From NCBI GenBank assembly GCA_964035015.1, contig OZ036000.1:4922209-4986208 (forward strand): a stretch of DNA of 64,000 bases, given 5' to 3'. This stretch comes from Corallium rubrum (lineage: Eukaryota; Cnidaria; Anthozoa; Scleralcyonacea; Coralliidae). The position numbers and the translations under genes were made by a program. Positions 47,890 through 58,795 of this stretch are shown piece after piece. Numbering within the stretch: position 1 is the first letter of the stretch; each line of letters starts with the position of its first letter. The notes below the pieces were generated by a model. It saw nothing but the letters and a program-made list of their open reading frames with translations, was not told the origin of the DNA and did no database searches.

Positions 47890-49275
47890 GTAAACTTATA
47901 ATGTAGACGATCTTATAATGAAAGTTTGTGATGTAGACGACCTTATAATGTAAACTTATAATGTAGACGACCTTATAATGTAGACGACCTTATAACGTAG
48001 ACGATCTTATAATGTAAACGATCTTATAATGTAAACTTATAATATAGACGACCTTGACACCGCTGCCGAACGTTTTGCGCATGTGCGACGTCCGAACTCG
48101 TCTATGGAACTCGTCCTCGGAAAAAGAGCGGGAAAACACTGAAATATTTGGACTGGTCCGAGAGTCCGACACAAAAGTTAAAATTATAAGCATACTACCA
48201 AAAAGATAAGTAGGTAATTTGTGCATGGCTTCCTTGTCAATATTGTAACATATTCTGAATTTACCCCTTCGTAATTTTCTTTACCCTTTTTTTAAAAGAC
48301 AAATGAATAGTCGAGTTTTACTTAGTCTTCACTGTCTGGTTGTTGACGTCACGGCTAGTTCCCAGTTTACTCAGCGAATTCACGCATGCGCAAACGTTTG
48401 CCAGCGGTGTTGACGACCTTATAATGTAAACTTATAATATAGACGATCTTATAATGTAAACTTATAATGTAGACGACCTTATAATGTAAACTTATAATGT
48501 AGACGATCTTATAATGTAAACATATAATGTAGACGATCTTATAATGTAAACATATAATGTAGACGACCTTATAATGTAAACTTATAATGTAGACGATCTT
48601 ATAATGTAAACTTATAATGTAGACGATCTTATAATGTAGACGATCTTATAATGTAGACGACCTTATAATGTAGACGACCTTATAATGTAGACGACCTTAT
48701 AATGTAGACGACCTTATAATGTAAACATATATAATGTAGACGATCTTATGTAAACATATAATGTAAACGATCTTATAATGTAAACTTATAATGTAGACGA
48801 TCTTATAATGTAAACTTATAATGTAGACGATCTTATAATGTAAACTTATAATGTAGACGATCTTATAATGTAAACTTATAATGTAGACGATCTTATAATG
48901 TAAACTTATAATGTAGACGACCTTATAATGTAAACGATCTTATAATGTAAACTTATAATGTAGACGATCTTATAATGTAAACTTATAATGTAGACGATCT
49001 TATGTAAACATATAATGTAAACGATCTTATAATGTAAACTTATAATGTAGACGATCTTATAATGTAAACTTATAATGTAGACGATCTTATAATGTGAACT
49101 TATAATGTAGACGACCTTATAATGTAGACGATCTTATAATGTAAACTTATAATGTAGACGATCTTATAATGTAAACTTATAATGTAGACGATCTTATAAT
49201 GTGAACTTATAATGTAGACGATCTTATGTAAACATATATAATGTAGACGATCTTATAATGTAGACTTATAATTTT
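47890..49275 (+). repeat. Minisatellite of TTATAATGTAGACGATC/TTATAATGTAAAC units
   Basis: About 1.3 kb of alternating units of about 16 and 13 bp, often paired into a higher-order unit of about 29 bp. A MITE interrupts it at 48058-48409. Variants (GACC for GATC, a dropped ATAA) recur at intervals, suggesting block duplication. Confidence 0.95.
48058..48409. mobile_element. MITE, 352 bp, inserted in the minisatellite
   Basis: Inverted ends CACCGCTGCCGAACGTTTTG / inverse of CAAACGTTTGCCAGCGGTG, flanked by the direct repeat TTGA (48054-48057 and 48410-48413). Non-coding. Confidence 0.75.
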
Positions 49276-49657
49276 GTTCTAAACGTCCCTAATCCAGCAT
49301 TCATGAGCGACAATTAGAGTAAACGTTTCTTATTTGTATTATTATTGAGGAAATCGTCCCTCATAAGTTCATTGGGGTAGCAGATTGGCACACTGATAAC
49401 GACAGGGTGATGTGAACACTGTTAACAGAAAAGAGTCTCCTATATAGATTGTTTTCACTTGTGTGAACGATACTCCCCATTGAGGTGGTGAAACAATACG
49501 AAATATTTGAATAAGAATTGAGCTAAATTCCCATAGGATAAATCCTAAAGCTATAGAATCTTAAAACTACAGAACCCTATAACTACTCTATAAGGCGATT
49601 ATAAAGCTGCTGTTACACGATGCGGTTTTTCTTGCAACTTGCAACAAATCACTGAAT

Positions 49658-49972
49658 AATTGTTAGTTGTTTGCTGTACAAGCTGTGTTAGTAATACTCA
49701 GAAAAACTCTGAGCTCTGAGCGGGACTCGAACCCACGACCTTCTGAATGCTAGCCAGACGCTCTAACCATTGAGCCACCAGAACTCAGATAGCGGAGCAA
49801 GGTTAATTAAGGTACTTATACCTTAGACTGTGCCCAGTCCTCTAGGAACGAGTTCCAACCGCTCGGTTACAAGTACTTGTTGGTCTACGAGTTTTTCTGA
49901 GTATTACTAACTAACACAGCTTGTACAGCAAACAACAATTATTACTAACATCAAGCTGCAATTTCTGAAACT
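49658..49972 (-). mobile_element. tRNA-containing retroposon with inverted arms, 315 bp
   Basis: Flanked by a perfect 15-bp direct repeat AACAAATCACTGAAT (49643-49657 and 49973-49987), long enough to suggest target-primed reverse transcription. Each end carries an inverted arm of about 45-55 bp (TTGTTTGCTGTACAAGCTGT...CTCAGAAAAACTC). The tRNA-like unit lies beside one arm. No poly(A) tail or LINE-like 3' end was recognised. Confidence 0.65.
49711..49786 (-). tRNA. tRNA-Ala(AGC)-like sequence inside the retroposon
   Basis: Folds as a full cloverleaf on the minus strand: a 7-bp acceptor GTTCTGG/TCAGAGC (extendable to 9 bp with flanking bases), U8, D arm GCTC-AATGGTTA-GAGC, anticodon arm TCTGG-CTAGCAT-TCAGA with anticodon AGC, variable AGGTC, and T arm GTGGG-TTCGAGT-CCCGC. 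A and B boxes are intact, so Pol III transcription is plausible. The setting in a repeat and the resemblance to 11555-11632 argue for a SINE promoter over a working tRNA gene. Confidence 0.5.
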
Positions 49973-50219
49973 AACAAATCACTGAATGTTGTAAGTTGCA
50001 TAAAAAATGGCACTGCGTAGCAACTTGCGATTTTGTCATTTTTGCCGTGTTGCAAGTTGCAAGAAAAGTTGGATATGGGTTCTACTTTTTGGTGCAACTT
50101 ACAACAAAAATCGCAAGTTGCTGAACATGTAACACCCTTCCTGCAACTTGCGATTTTTTTTTCATATGTAAATTTGTTGAAAGTTGCAAGAAAAATCACA
50201 TCATGTAACAGCACCTTAA

Positions 50220-51490
50220 GTCCTAGACTTGCTCCAAGTCCGCCTCTTAGCGCTAGTTTTTGCGGGCGGGTGGAAAGGCGGGAGAGCGGAAAAGCGGGAA
50301 GAAAGAGGCGGACTTGTTTCGCTTGCAGGTTTTTGAATCTAATTAAATATTCTGGCGGGAAATCACTGAGATGTACATCGCCCTGTTTTGACGTGTTTCG
50401 GGTTGTCGTACATGCAATGGAAAGTGGTTCTATCCCTACTAAAACGTTTTCAAGAGTCTGTTTAACTCCAACTTCCAAAGATAGCACTTGCATAGCAATT
50501 TAGCCTGAATATAATTACTTCCCGAATTACGTCACCGGTCGAAAAATTCACCAGTGAATTTTGGTGCGCAGCAGGTGGGAATAGTCCTTTTCAACGAGGA
50601 ACCGAAAGGTCAAAAATGTTTGAAAAGGACTTTGAGAAAGTCTACTTAAGTCCTGGCTTTTAGTCTGAAAATGGCCACGCGTGCACTTGGTCACTTAGAC
50701 TGGGAAAAAAGGTTGTCCGACCATGCACTAAACTTAAGATATCCCCATTTGGCTTCGGGTATAGTTATTTCTCACTGATTTATATTGATTTATATTCGTA
50801 ACATATAAAATATTACACTAAAGTATAGACTCAACGTCAGTAGAAACAATCTATATACATTGATTATGAGTTTATGTCCAAAATATCTCAGCCACCCAAG
50901 GTATAGTTTAACACAACTCTAGCTTAAAAGGTTTTGAACGCGTATATACAGTAGCTTAAAATTTTACTGTTTGGCACGACCCAACGTTTCGATGATCGTT
51001 CAGGGATGATCGTTGTGAAGAAAGGTCCCACTTTATGCTCTCAAAAAGAACAGATCAGTGATGACGTTATTTATCAAGAAAATGTTATATAATAAGCCGA
51101 CGACGTCCTTTAAACAAAATAATTCTTTTCGCAAAACAACAAGAATGAATTTTTGTCCCTAGAATAATCATAACGCCGTCCTCGTTCTCTATAAACAACG
51201 CCACTTATAGCATTTTCACGTCTTCAGGACGACGTTAACGGCCAAAAGATGACAACTGTTGCTTGAGATTGACTTCAATACAGACACTGGGATCATTTTA
51301 GCAATGCTGGGTCGTTTTGGAAGTCATTAAACTAGCTTCCAATATAATAGTTAACTGCATATGACTTCTTCAAATTGTAAAGTTTATGTTGCATCTTAAA
51401 GTCCCTAATAATCTAATAGGCCGCCGTCTTTTAAACAATTTAATGTGTGGTGGGTGCCATTAATATTAAGAAATGATATATATGCCTACC
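50220..51490. other. No gene seen
   Basis: A GC-richer patch at 50230-50330 and otherwise AT-rich sequence between the MITE and the 3' end of the next TRIM gene. Plus and minus frames at 49951-50503 mainly shadow repeat sequence. Confidence 0.4.
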
Positions 51491-51493
51491 AAT

Positions 51494-53389
51494 TCACAGT
51501 ACCATCAAAGAAATTGTTTGGAGGTTTTTGTTAAGACGTCGGTCTACTATAGCTGTGCTTTTCTCAAGGCTGATGACAACTTTTTCGACAGAACACTTCT
51601 CTATTACCAACTTCGCGATATCTTCTATTGACAAATCGTTTATGAACCTAACGGGATCACCAACGTTGGGAGTTGTAACATCCTGAACGCCTTTCAAAGT
51701 TTTTAAGGATTCTGTAATTGTTTGTTTCATTTCTAAAACCTGAACGTCGTTTCCGTTTTCCAAGGCTTGTTCCGCGAACGTGACGCCACGATTGCAAGTT
51801 GACTGTGCCACTTCTAATTCTTCATTTAAGACTTGGAGTTGACTTTTTTGATCATCTGCTAAGACATTTTCTCTGTTAATCAAATGTTGCGTTTGAGTCC
51901 GAATTTCTTGTTCCAGTTGTGTAAAAAACGTGTTTATTTCATCAATAGTTGCTTTACTTTTGGCATCTATATCTCTGGTCATTTTTTCTACATTTTCTAG
52001 CCCTGTCGATATCCTGTTACGTCTTGCTTTTACGTCTTGCAAAAGGCAGCCTACTTCCTTTTTTGTTTTGCCCGCACTCTCTTTCACCGGCAAAATTTTA
52101 TGTTTTTTATGGTCGACAACGCTGCACACCATACATATTGTCATTTGACACGTTTCACAGTAGAGTTCTATAACTTTTCCGGGATGTTTCTTGCATTTCA
52201 TAATTCTGGCGTTATCCGAAGGCTTATTGGTCTTTACTTCATCCTTCGAAAGGAGAGAATGTGATTTTGTGTTGAGGGATCTTTTGTGGGCTTCGGTGCA
52301 GACATGGCACAGAAATTTCAAGCACTCGCAGCAACGTGTTTCGAAGGGTTTGTCTTCGTCACAATTGTCCCAAGGAATCGCTGTTGATTTGGTGTCATCG
52401 TTCAAAGCCAGGGTCGCCAAGATGTTGTTAGCAATACAATTAGAAGGCAAAGAAGAAATATCGGCGGGACCATCAATCTGTAGAGAATTAGCTTAGGGTT
52501 AGAAGAAGAGCAAGAATGCCAAAAGAATGTCAAGAAAGATATGAAGGACAAGAAAAACAGGAAGGACAAGAAGACATGAAGGGCAAGCAGGACAAGAAGG
52601 ACGAGAAAAACAACAATGAGGACAAAAGGACAAGAAAGACAAGGAGGGCAAGAAGAGCAAGAAGCACAAGAAAGACAAGGAGGACAAGAATTAAGGACAA
52701 GAAAGAGAAGCAGGAAAAGAAGAAGAAAAAGGACAAAAAGAAAAGAACAGTAAGGACAAGAAGGACAACAAAGTGAAAGACAGGAAAGACAAGAGGGAGA
52801 AGAAGAACAAGAAGGACATGGACGATAGACAATAAGGAAAAGAAAGACAAGAATGACAAGAAAGACTGGAAGGAAAAAAAGAACAGGAAGGACATGAAAG
52901 ACGAGAAGGGCAAGAAGAACGTGGCGAAGACAAGAAGGACGTGAAAGACAGAAAGGACAAGAAGGAAAAGGAGGACAAGAACGACAAAAAGGAGGAGAAG
53001 GAGAACAAGAAGGACAGGAAGAACAAAAAGGACCGAGGAAGAAACGAAAGGACAAAGAGACAAGAACTTAAGGGAAGGCAAAAAGGGCAGGAAGAACAAG
53101 AATAGAAGAAAAAAAGACAAGCGGGACATGCAAGTAGGACTATAGAAGGACCTTCACTAACCTTCACTGGCACTCGACACTCTGGACAAGTCAAACCAGC
53201 TTTGTTTTTATCGGAAAGATTTACGATGCATTGATGACAATAGGAATGAAGACAGGGGAAAACCTTAGGATTTTTCATTTGCTCCAGACAAATGGGACAT
53301 TGTACGAGCTTTTCAAACTCTTTCCGAAGAGCTATTTCTGAGAAGGACTTTGTAAACCTCCTATTCATCTTGTAACGGATATGACCCAC
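51494..53389 (-). CDS. TRIM-family RING/B-box/coiled-coil protein lacking the filamin and SPRY-like tail
   Basis: Exons 53389-53162 and 52477-51494 join in phase 0 to give 403 residues. RING CPICLEQ ... CLHSYCHQC ... CPEC, B-box 1 (CDEDKPFETRCCEC ... CHVC), B-box 2 (CKKH ... CETC ... CMVC ... DHKKH) and a coiled coil are all present. The frame stops after STAIVDRR, where both paralogues go on into a filamin-like repeat. Either the tail was lost or a further exon follows a GTAGAC near 51540; none was recognised. A start at the second Met (53368) is also possible. Confidence 0.8.
52490..53150. repeat. Polypurine minisatellite filling the TRIM intron
   Basis: Degenerate AAGGACAAGA units on plus, hence about 660 nt of CU-rich RNA in the minus-strand transcript. 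It occupies essentially the whole 684-bp intron. Long frames on both strands are repeat artefacts. Confidence 0.95.
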
Positions 53390-54895
53390 GCTAAAACAAG
53401 ATTAAGGTGATATAGAAAATATTATCGTTCTCTTTTGGCAGTGGTTTTTAACTTGTGGGTTGGGACCACTATCTTAGGGCCTGCTATGCACAGAAGACTG
53501 AGTTATCTCAGGGGTAACTAGGGTACCGGTTGGCCTCGTTCCATTGGAGAATATCGAGTTATCCTCCTTCCTTGAGATTGAGTAGATTGCTCTTGGAAAT
53601 AGCTCGCTTAATTCGTGTGAACTCGCTCTAAAGCCTGGTTCTCATATGTCGCCGATCGTCGGCGATTTGTGATTTAGATGCATGTTAAAACGGGAAGTGC
53701 CGCAGCATGTTAAGTAATAAAGAACAATGCAGAAAAGCAGTGCTTTTATTCTTTTACTTAACATGCATCTAAATCATGGGTCGGCGACGATCGGCGACAT
53801 ATGCATGGAACGAGGCTTTGCAGTGTGTCTATAAAAATGTCTAAATTTTACACGATGCTGGTACGAAAGAGTAGCGGTATTTTGCCAGTAATTTGTGATC
53901 TTTTAAAAAGCTGTAAAATTGACTATACACAACTTTTTCACAAATCTTTGATAACACATTGGTCAGTAGTTATTTGGATCTGTGCTGATATTTGCCTTAA
54001 AGAGTGGAAAAACCCTTGCCTTTTTCCATACTGATGTGTACATTCACTATCATCCATGCAGTATCACCAAGCCGTGTGTTGTTTAAATAGCATGCATGTC
54101 TCGTCAACGTATGGATGGTAACAACAGGCAATTCATTATTTTCTCCCGTTAAAATGCGCCTAATGTTCTGTTCGAATCAATAGGAACATTTAAAGTTCTA
54201 CTAATCCAGGCAAAGACTGAAGCTATTTCAAAATATATCGCCACTTATTAAAAGTTGACCGTTTAGCACGAGTGTGATACTTAGCGACTTAGATAAGACG
54301 TGTCTTAATCAAACCGCGACCTATTTTTTCTCGTTTAAATGGCCCTAGCGGATTCTTATTAAAGATATTAACGACATAGTCATCTCGTACCTGGCCTTCT
54401 TCCTGGGTGTTCTTCCTTTCAGTATAAACAAACTCTTGGAAGATATCGAAACACTGTAGTGTTAATGCTTATAAACAGTGAGATTTAAGAGACATATCTT
54501 TGACCACACCTTGTTGTTTTTTTCAGACGGCTTTATCAGTTTGCATATATAACCAATCCAAAACTTTGCATAACAATATGAGACCACCCACTCAACCCTT
54601 TTAACGGCTTTTAGTATTTCACTGTGGCTAACGTCAGAAGATTTTACTCGTCATTGGGAGGCCTTTAAGTTGAAAGGGTTAAAACCTACATCACTTATAC
54701 TCCTTTCAATCTTGAATTGTCTTTTAGTAATTCAGTTACTTTTAGCTAACGCCAGACGAATTTTACTCGTTATTAGGAGCCCTATTGGGTTAAACGGATT
54801 ATAAGTGTATGCAATTCAATTTTCAAACAATACATGCACCGTTTGAGATCCCGTTCACATTCACGATGCCGGTACGAAATGACCTAAATGGCCAA
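53390..54895. other. No gene seen
   Basis: Includes a foldback near 53640-53800 (CATATGTCGCCGATCGTCGG ... CGACGATCGGCGACATATG around GCATGTTAA) and repeats near 54590-54790 of the TTAACGGC...GAAAGGGTTAA type with GTCAGAAGATTTTACTCGTC. No coding recognised. Confidence 0.45.
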
Positions 54896-54908
54896 AATAT
54901 GTTTGGAC

Positions 54909-54931
54909 CCCACACACACACACACACACAC
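54909..54931 (+). repeat. (CA)n microsatellite
   Basis: About eleven CA units. Confidence 0.9.
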
Positions 54932-55129
54932 TTTTTAACAAGGCCAGTAATAAAGTTATGATTAACAAAATCACTAACCCTAGCTAACCCACGACTTTGA
55001 ATAAAGATATAATAAAGAAATTTGAATGCAGATATTCAATGTCCGGAAAAGTGTTGTCTTTTGAGTATTTTGTGACGTTTTTGGACTTTAGAATTCTGTA
55101 AATCCTTGTCGTAAAATGCAGGAATGGCA

Positions 55130-55285
55130 TTTCAGAGATTCTAAATTTCAAAATTTCCCAGGGGAGCATGCCCCCGAACACCCCTAAAAATTTTGGGTAC
55201 AACCCCCCACCCCACCCCACCCCCTCACCCCACCCCCTCACCCCACCCCCACCCCCACTTTTATTGTCGCTCCGACGCCACTGAA
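55130..55285. mobile_element. Fragment of a hAT-type MITE
   Basis: GGGGAGCATGCCCCCGAACA, a C-rich tract and the terminus GTCGCTCCGACGCCACTG resemble the inverse of the MITE at 22363-22691 (GGGGGCATGCTCCCCTGGG) and a CAGTGGCG-type hAT end. The other end was not found. Confidence 0.45.
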
Positions 55286-55289
55286 CGAA

Positions 55290-57180
55290 ATTGTCCCTTC
55301 ATCGGCATCGCGTGTGAACACCTTACCGTATAATGATCATTTCATCACGGTTTTACGAAACGTTTTTTCCCTGTTTATAAAATACGGGGTAAAAGAAGCG
55401 TGATGGCGAGAATTTAATAAAAATGGAGTTAACTAAACTGTAAAAATAGTAACGGAATGAAGTGATATCGGTCTGGACACAACTCGGATCAGTTCAATCT
55501 TATAGCAATATATAAAAAAATCTCCCCTACAGAGCGTCGCATTAATTGGGTAAAAAAAAAAGAAAAGCTTGCAACGTGTTATATGTAATATAGCAAGCCG
55601 CACGAACCATTGCAGCTGGTAACATGCTGTGTGCAATTGTCAAAATCGTACAAAACAACTTGAGGCAATCGTTACACATATAGCCGAATTGATTTCTACT
55701 CTGTGCAACGTCAACTATTGCAGCAACTTGTCTCGAAGTTTGTTACATAGTTTGTCACCGAACAATCTTAACTATATTATGCCAAAACATAAGCCTATTG
55801 CGAGCGACATTTGCTTCAAACGAGTTTGCGCAGGCGCACTTGCCACTTGGTGTCATTTTACTTGCGTAATCATATATTACTGAAACATGAAGCGACGAGA
55901 CTTGACATATTGAACACTGTGCATGTGTGGAAATAATACTTTCTTTCTTTGCTTTCCTGATGTCTGATCCTCGTCTCAGATGTGTTCTGTGTGTTCACAG
56001 ACATAGTTATTGGTCAGTAATGTCGCTGGCAAGTATCTTGATATTATATACACTTACAATCGCACACGCCGTTAATAATAGTTGTGTTCGAGGTTGTGTT
56101 GATATTTAATACCTGAAGGCTGAAGAGACTCGACATATGAACGCTGTGTAAGTCGTGTTTTGTTATTGCAAATTGTGTTTTCTATCGGAGAATTGGATTG
56201 TGTTTTGACTTTTGTCTGTGACCAATGTGTTTAATAGACTTTAGATCTTAGCACTGCATAGCACTGTGATTTTGCAGTAGCCTGAGTGAACGCCTGACCA
56301 GGCGTCTTGTATTGTAGCTATAGTCAGCTAATTTCTTACTAATTTCTCCTGACGAAGGGCCTTCGCTCGAAACGTCGAGAAGATTTTTCTCTGTTTTTCA
56401 GGCCAACGTGACTTAACCCTGGTAATATTTGGATTTCAACCATGGCCGACGCTGTCCTAGAAGCTTTTAGATCAATTAACAATGCCTTGCACAATGCCCA
56501 GCAAGTATTTGCTCATTAACAAACCAAATTTTGTTGAATAATTATACTAAATATAGTACAATACTTGCAAACACTTACTGGTTTATACAGACTTCAAAGA
56601 AAGGATTTCCATACGATTGCTCATGTCCTTGTTCCTTCTCATTTTTTTCTTCGTACGCTGCATCAACCGCAAATATATAAAATACAGTAATCCCAACCAG
56701 CAGCCAAAACCTGATAAACGCCGCTGAAGTCGAGATCATTGTCTAACCTTTTCAATCGCGAAATGACGGGGTCTGAATTACGCGAAAATTTAAAATTTTC
56801 CCACCAAAATGACCGCAAGGGCCCAGGCTTTGTGAATCTGCGTGTACATTTTAACATTACGCATGGCAAAACGGGGTTAAGACGCTTTAAACGCGAGTCG
56901 CAGGCGCATTCACAGTAATTTTTATACTAAACAATGCAATGTTACGCAACTTTGAGGCAAAAGTGACGGGGTTTTTTTTAACATCCAGAAGAAAGATTTA
57001 CGACAAGAAATAGCGCTATAACACAAGGAATCCCAAGCCGAGTGTACAAATTGAGAATGTTTTATATAAAGCGAGAAATGAGGAATTTTAGGGAAAAAAG
57101 CCATGTTTTCATTGCGCGATTGTATTACGCGATATCAGCGTGACCTGACACCTGATACTTCTGACCTAATGGCATTACAT
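55290..57180. other. No gene seen
   Basis: AT-rich with short frames. Two blocks around 55890 and 56115 share GA(A)GCGACGAGACTTGACATAT-like sequence, which suggests an old duplication. A hammerhead-like motif is at 56345-56380. Confidence 0.4.
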
Positions 57181-57195
57181 GTTTTGCCATGGCGG

Positions 57196-57350
57196 TGACT
57201 TATTGACCGAGCGTGAGGTCTGTACTAGTGAAATATCGGACCGATGTTTTTTTAGTACGGAACGAGACGAGCGCAGCGAGTTGAGGTCTGTGCAAAAAAC
57301 AGAGGTCCGATATTTCACTAGTGCAGACCGAACAAGCGAGGTCAATAAGT
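57196..57350. mobile_element. Foldback repeat ACTTATTGACC...GGTCAATAAGT
   Basis: Arms of about 47 bp (57196-57243 and 57304-57350) share GAAATATCGGACC and CTAGTG in inverse order. A possible larger unit runs to 57900, where GCCATATAATA inverts TATATGGC at 57359. Confidence 0.6.
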
Positions 57351-58159
57351 AGTTTGTTATATGGCCATAAATGTTGTGAACATTCAGTGAAAACTCGACC
57401 CATCTTTCTTGCGAACTAAATGAAAATGGCAGTCATTTTCCCATTTTTAAAGTACTTTCCGTTGAGCTAGAATCCTGAACTTTCTACCCCAAATATTTTT
57501 CAATTGCTTTTGTTTGACATATTGCTCAAGATCGTACGTTAAGTTGTTGAATAAAAAATCATCTGAAATTCTAATACTTGTGAGAAGTAAATGTTATACT
57601 ATTACGAACAATGTTACGAACGTTTTGGACATTTTAAAAACGTTCACAAAACGTGGAAACTCGAACTATACATCAAATGAAAGCTTATAAAATTTCTAAC
57701 AACATACCTGCACGATATATTTCAACAATGAGTAGTTCTGGAATTATAATCCATCTTGTTGCATATACTGCCATGACTGCCATTTTGTTTATAAAACTTT
57801 AATACGGTCCCGGGCGGATACGGGAAATATCCGACCGCTTATGAACCAATCAAATTACAGGATTTCCGTATTCGGACCTCTCAGCGCTGCTGCCATATAA
57901 TAATGTTACATATTAGCATTGAACAGTGTTGCGCGACAAGTCGCGTGCAAAATTGCACTATATAACAAGGCTTTAGAAACAGATTAATTTGAAGTAATTG
58001 TTGGATAATATCTAAGTATACTGTTAAAATAATTTCGTTTATAATATGCATGGCAAAATTACTGCCTTCTGATTGGTTGAGAGGAGTGCAAATTAAACCG
58101 TTAAATTTATTCTGGAGAGTGCAAATTAATATTACCATGGTAACAGTGGTAAAATTCAA

Positions 58160-58275
58160 AATGCAACAATACAATACAATACAATACAATACAATACAAT
58201 ACAATACAATACAATACAATACAATACAATACAATACAATACAATACAACGCGATACAATATTTAATACAATACA
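58160..58275 (+). repeat. (AATAC)n microsatellite
   Basis: About twenty copies of ACAAT/AATAC, degenerating at the 3' edge. Confidence 0.95.
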
Positions 58276-58375
58276 ATGCAATGCACGATGCAATGGAATC
58301 ACGACCCGCAGTAATCGGCCTCATGCAGCTGTTGCGGTGTTCCTAACCTTGTATTTATTTAGTCAAGGTAAAGTT

Positions 58376-58388
58376 AAATAAAATAAAA

Positions 58389-58443
<55 letters not shown>

Positions 58444-58446
58444 ATT
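58376..58446 (+). repeat. (AAAT)n microsatellite
   Basis: About seventeen copies of TAAA/AAAT. Confidence 0.95.
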
Positions 58447-58795
58447 AAAAAAAAAATTAAAAAAAATGCAATTCAATGCAATAGAATGAAATGGAGTACA
58501 TAGTGATTGTAAAAACCGTTATCTAAGCCGTTGAAAACTAGTGAGAAAGAAAGACTTTATCACATTTATAGATAGATATATTTAGTATCGGCTATATAGG
58601 CCATAGTTTTTCTTCGAGTTTTCCTCATGAATTATGAATTTTGAACAATTATTATATACTCAAGGGCTTTTTAAAATTTGTAAAATTTTCAAAGGGCTTA
58701 TATTTGTAAAATATTTATATTGTTTATTTCAGTATTTGCTTGCTGTAGTAACTTCCAGTCTAATCATCTTCCATTTCAACAATTGTTAAAATACA

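Larger units (their letters stand above)
49604..50217. mobile_element. Foldback MITE interrupted by a tRNA-bearing retroposon
   Basis: The outer arms GCTGTTACACGATG(C)GGTTTTTCTTGCAACTT and the inverse of AAGTTGCAAGAAAAATCACA...TGTAACAGC pair. Internal TTGCAACTTGCGATTTT motifs repeat in both orientations. Removing 49658-49972 and one target copy gives an element of about 280 bp. Confidence 0.65.

Noticed and set aside
47890-49275. Regularly spaced repeats resembling a CRISPR array
   Set aside because: Head-to-tail minisatellite without unique spacers, in eukaryotic DNA.
52402-53129. Cys/Ser/Phe/Leu-rich frames of about 200 residues in the TRIM intron
   Set aside because: Translation of a polypurine/polypyrimidine array between two well-supported splice sites.
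58050-58346. Frames on both strands through (AATAC)n
   Set aside because: Pentamer microsatellite translation (QYNTI repeats).
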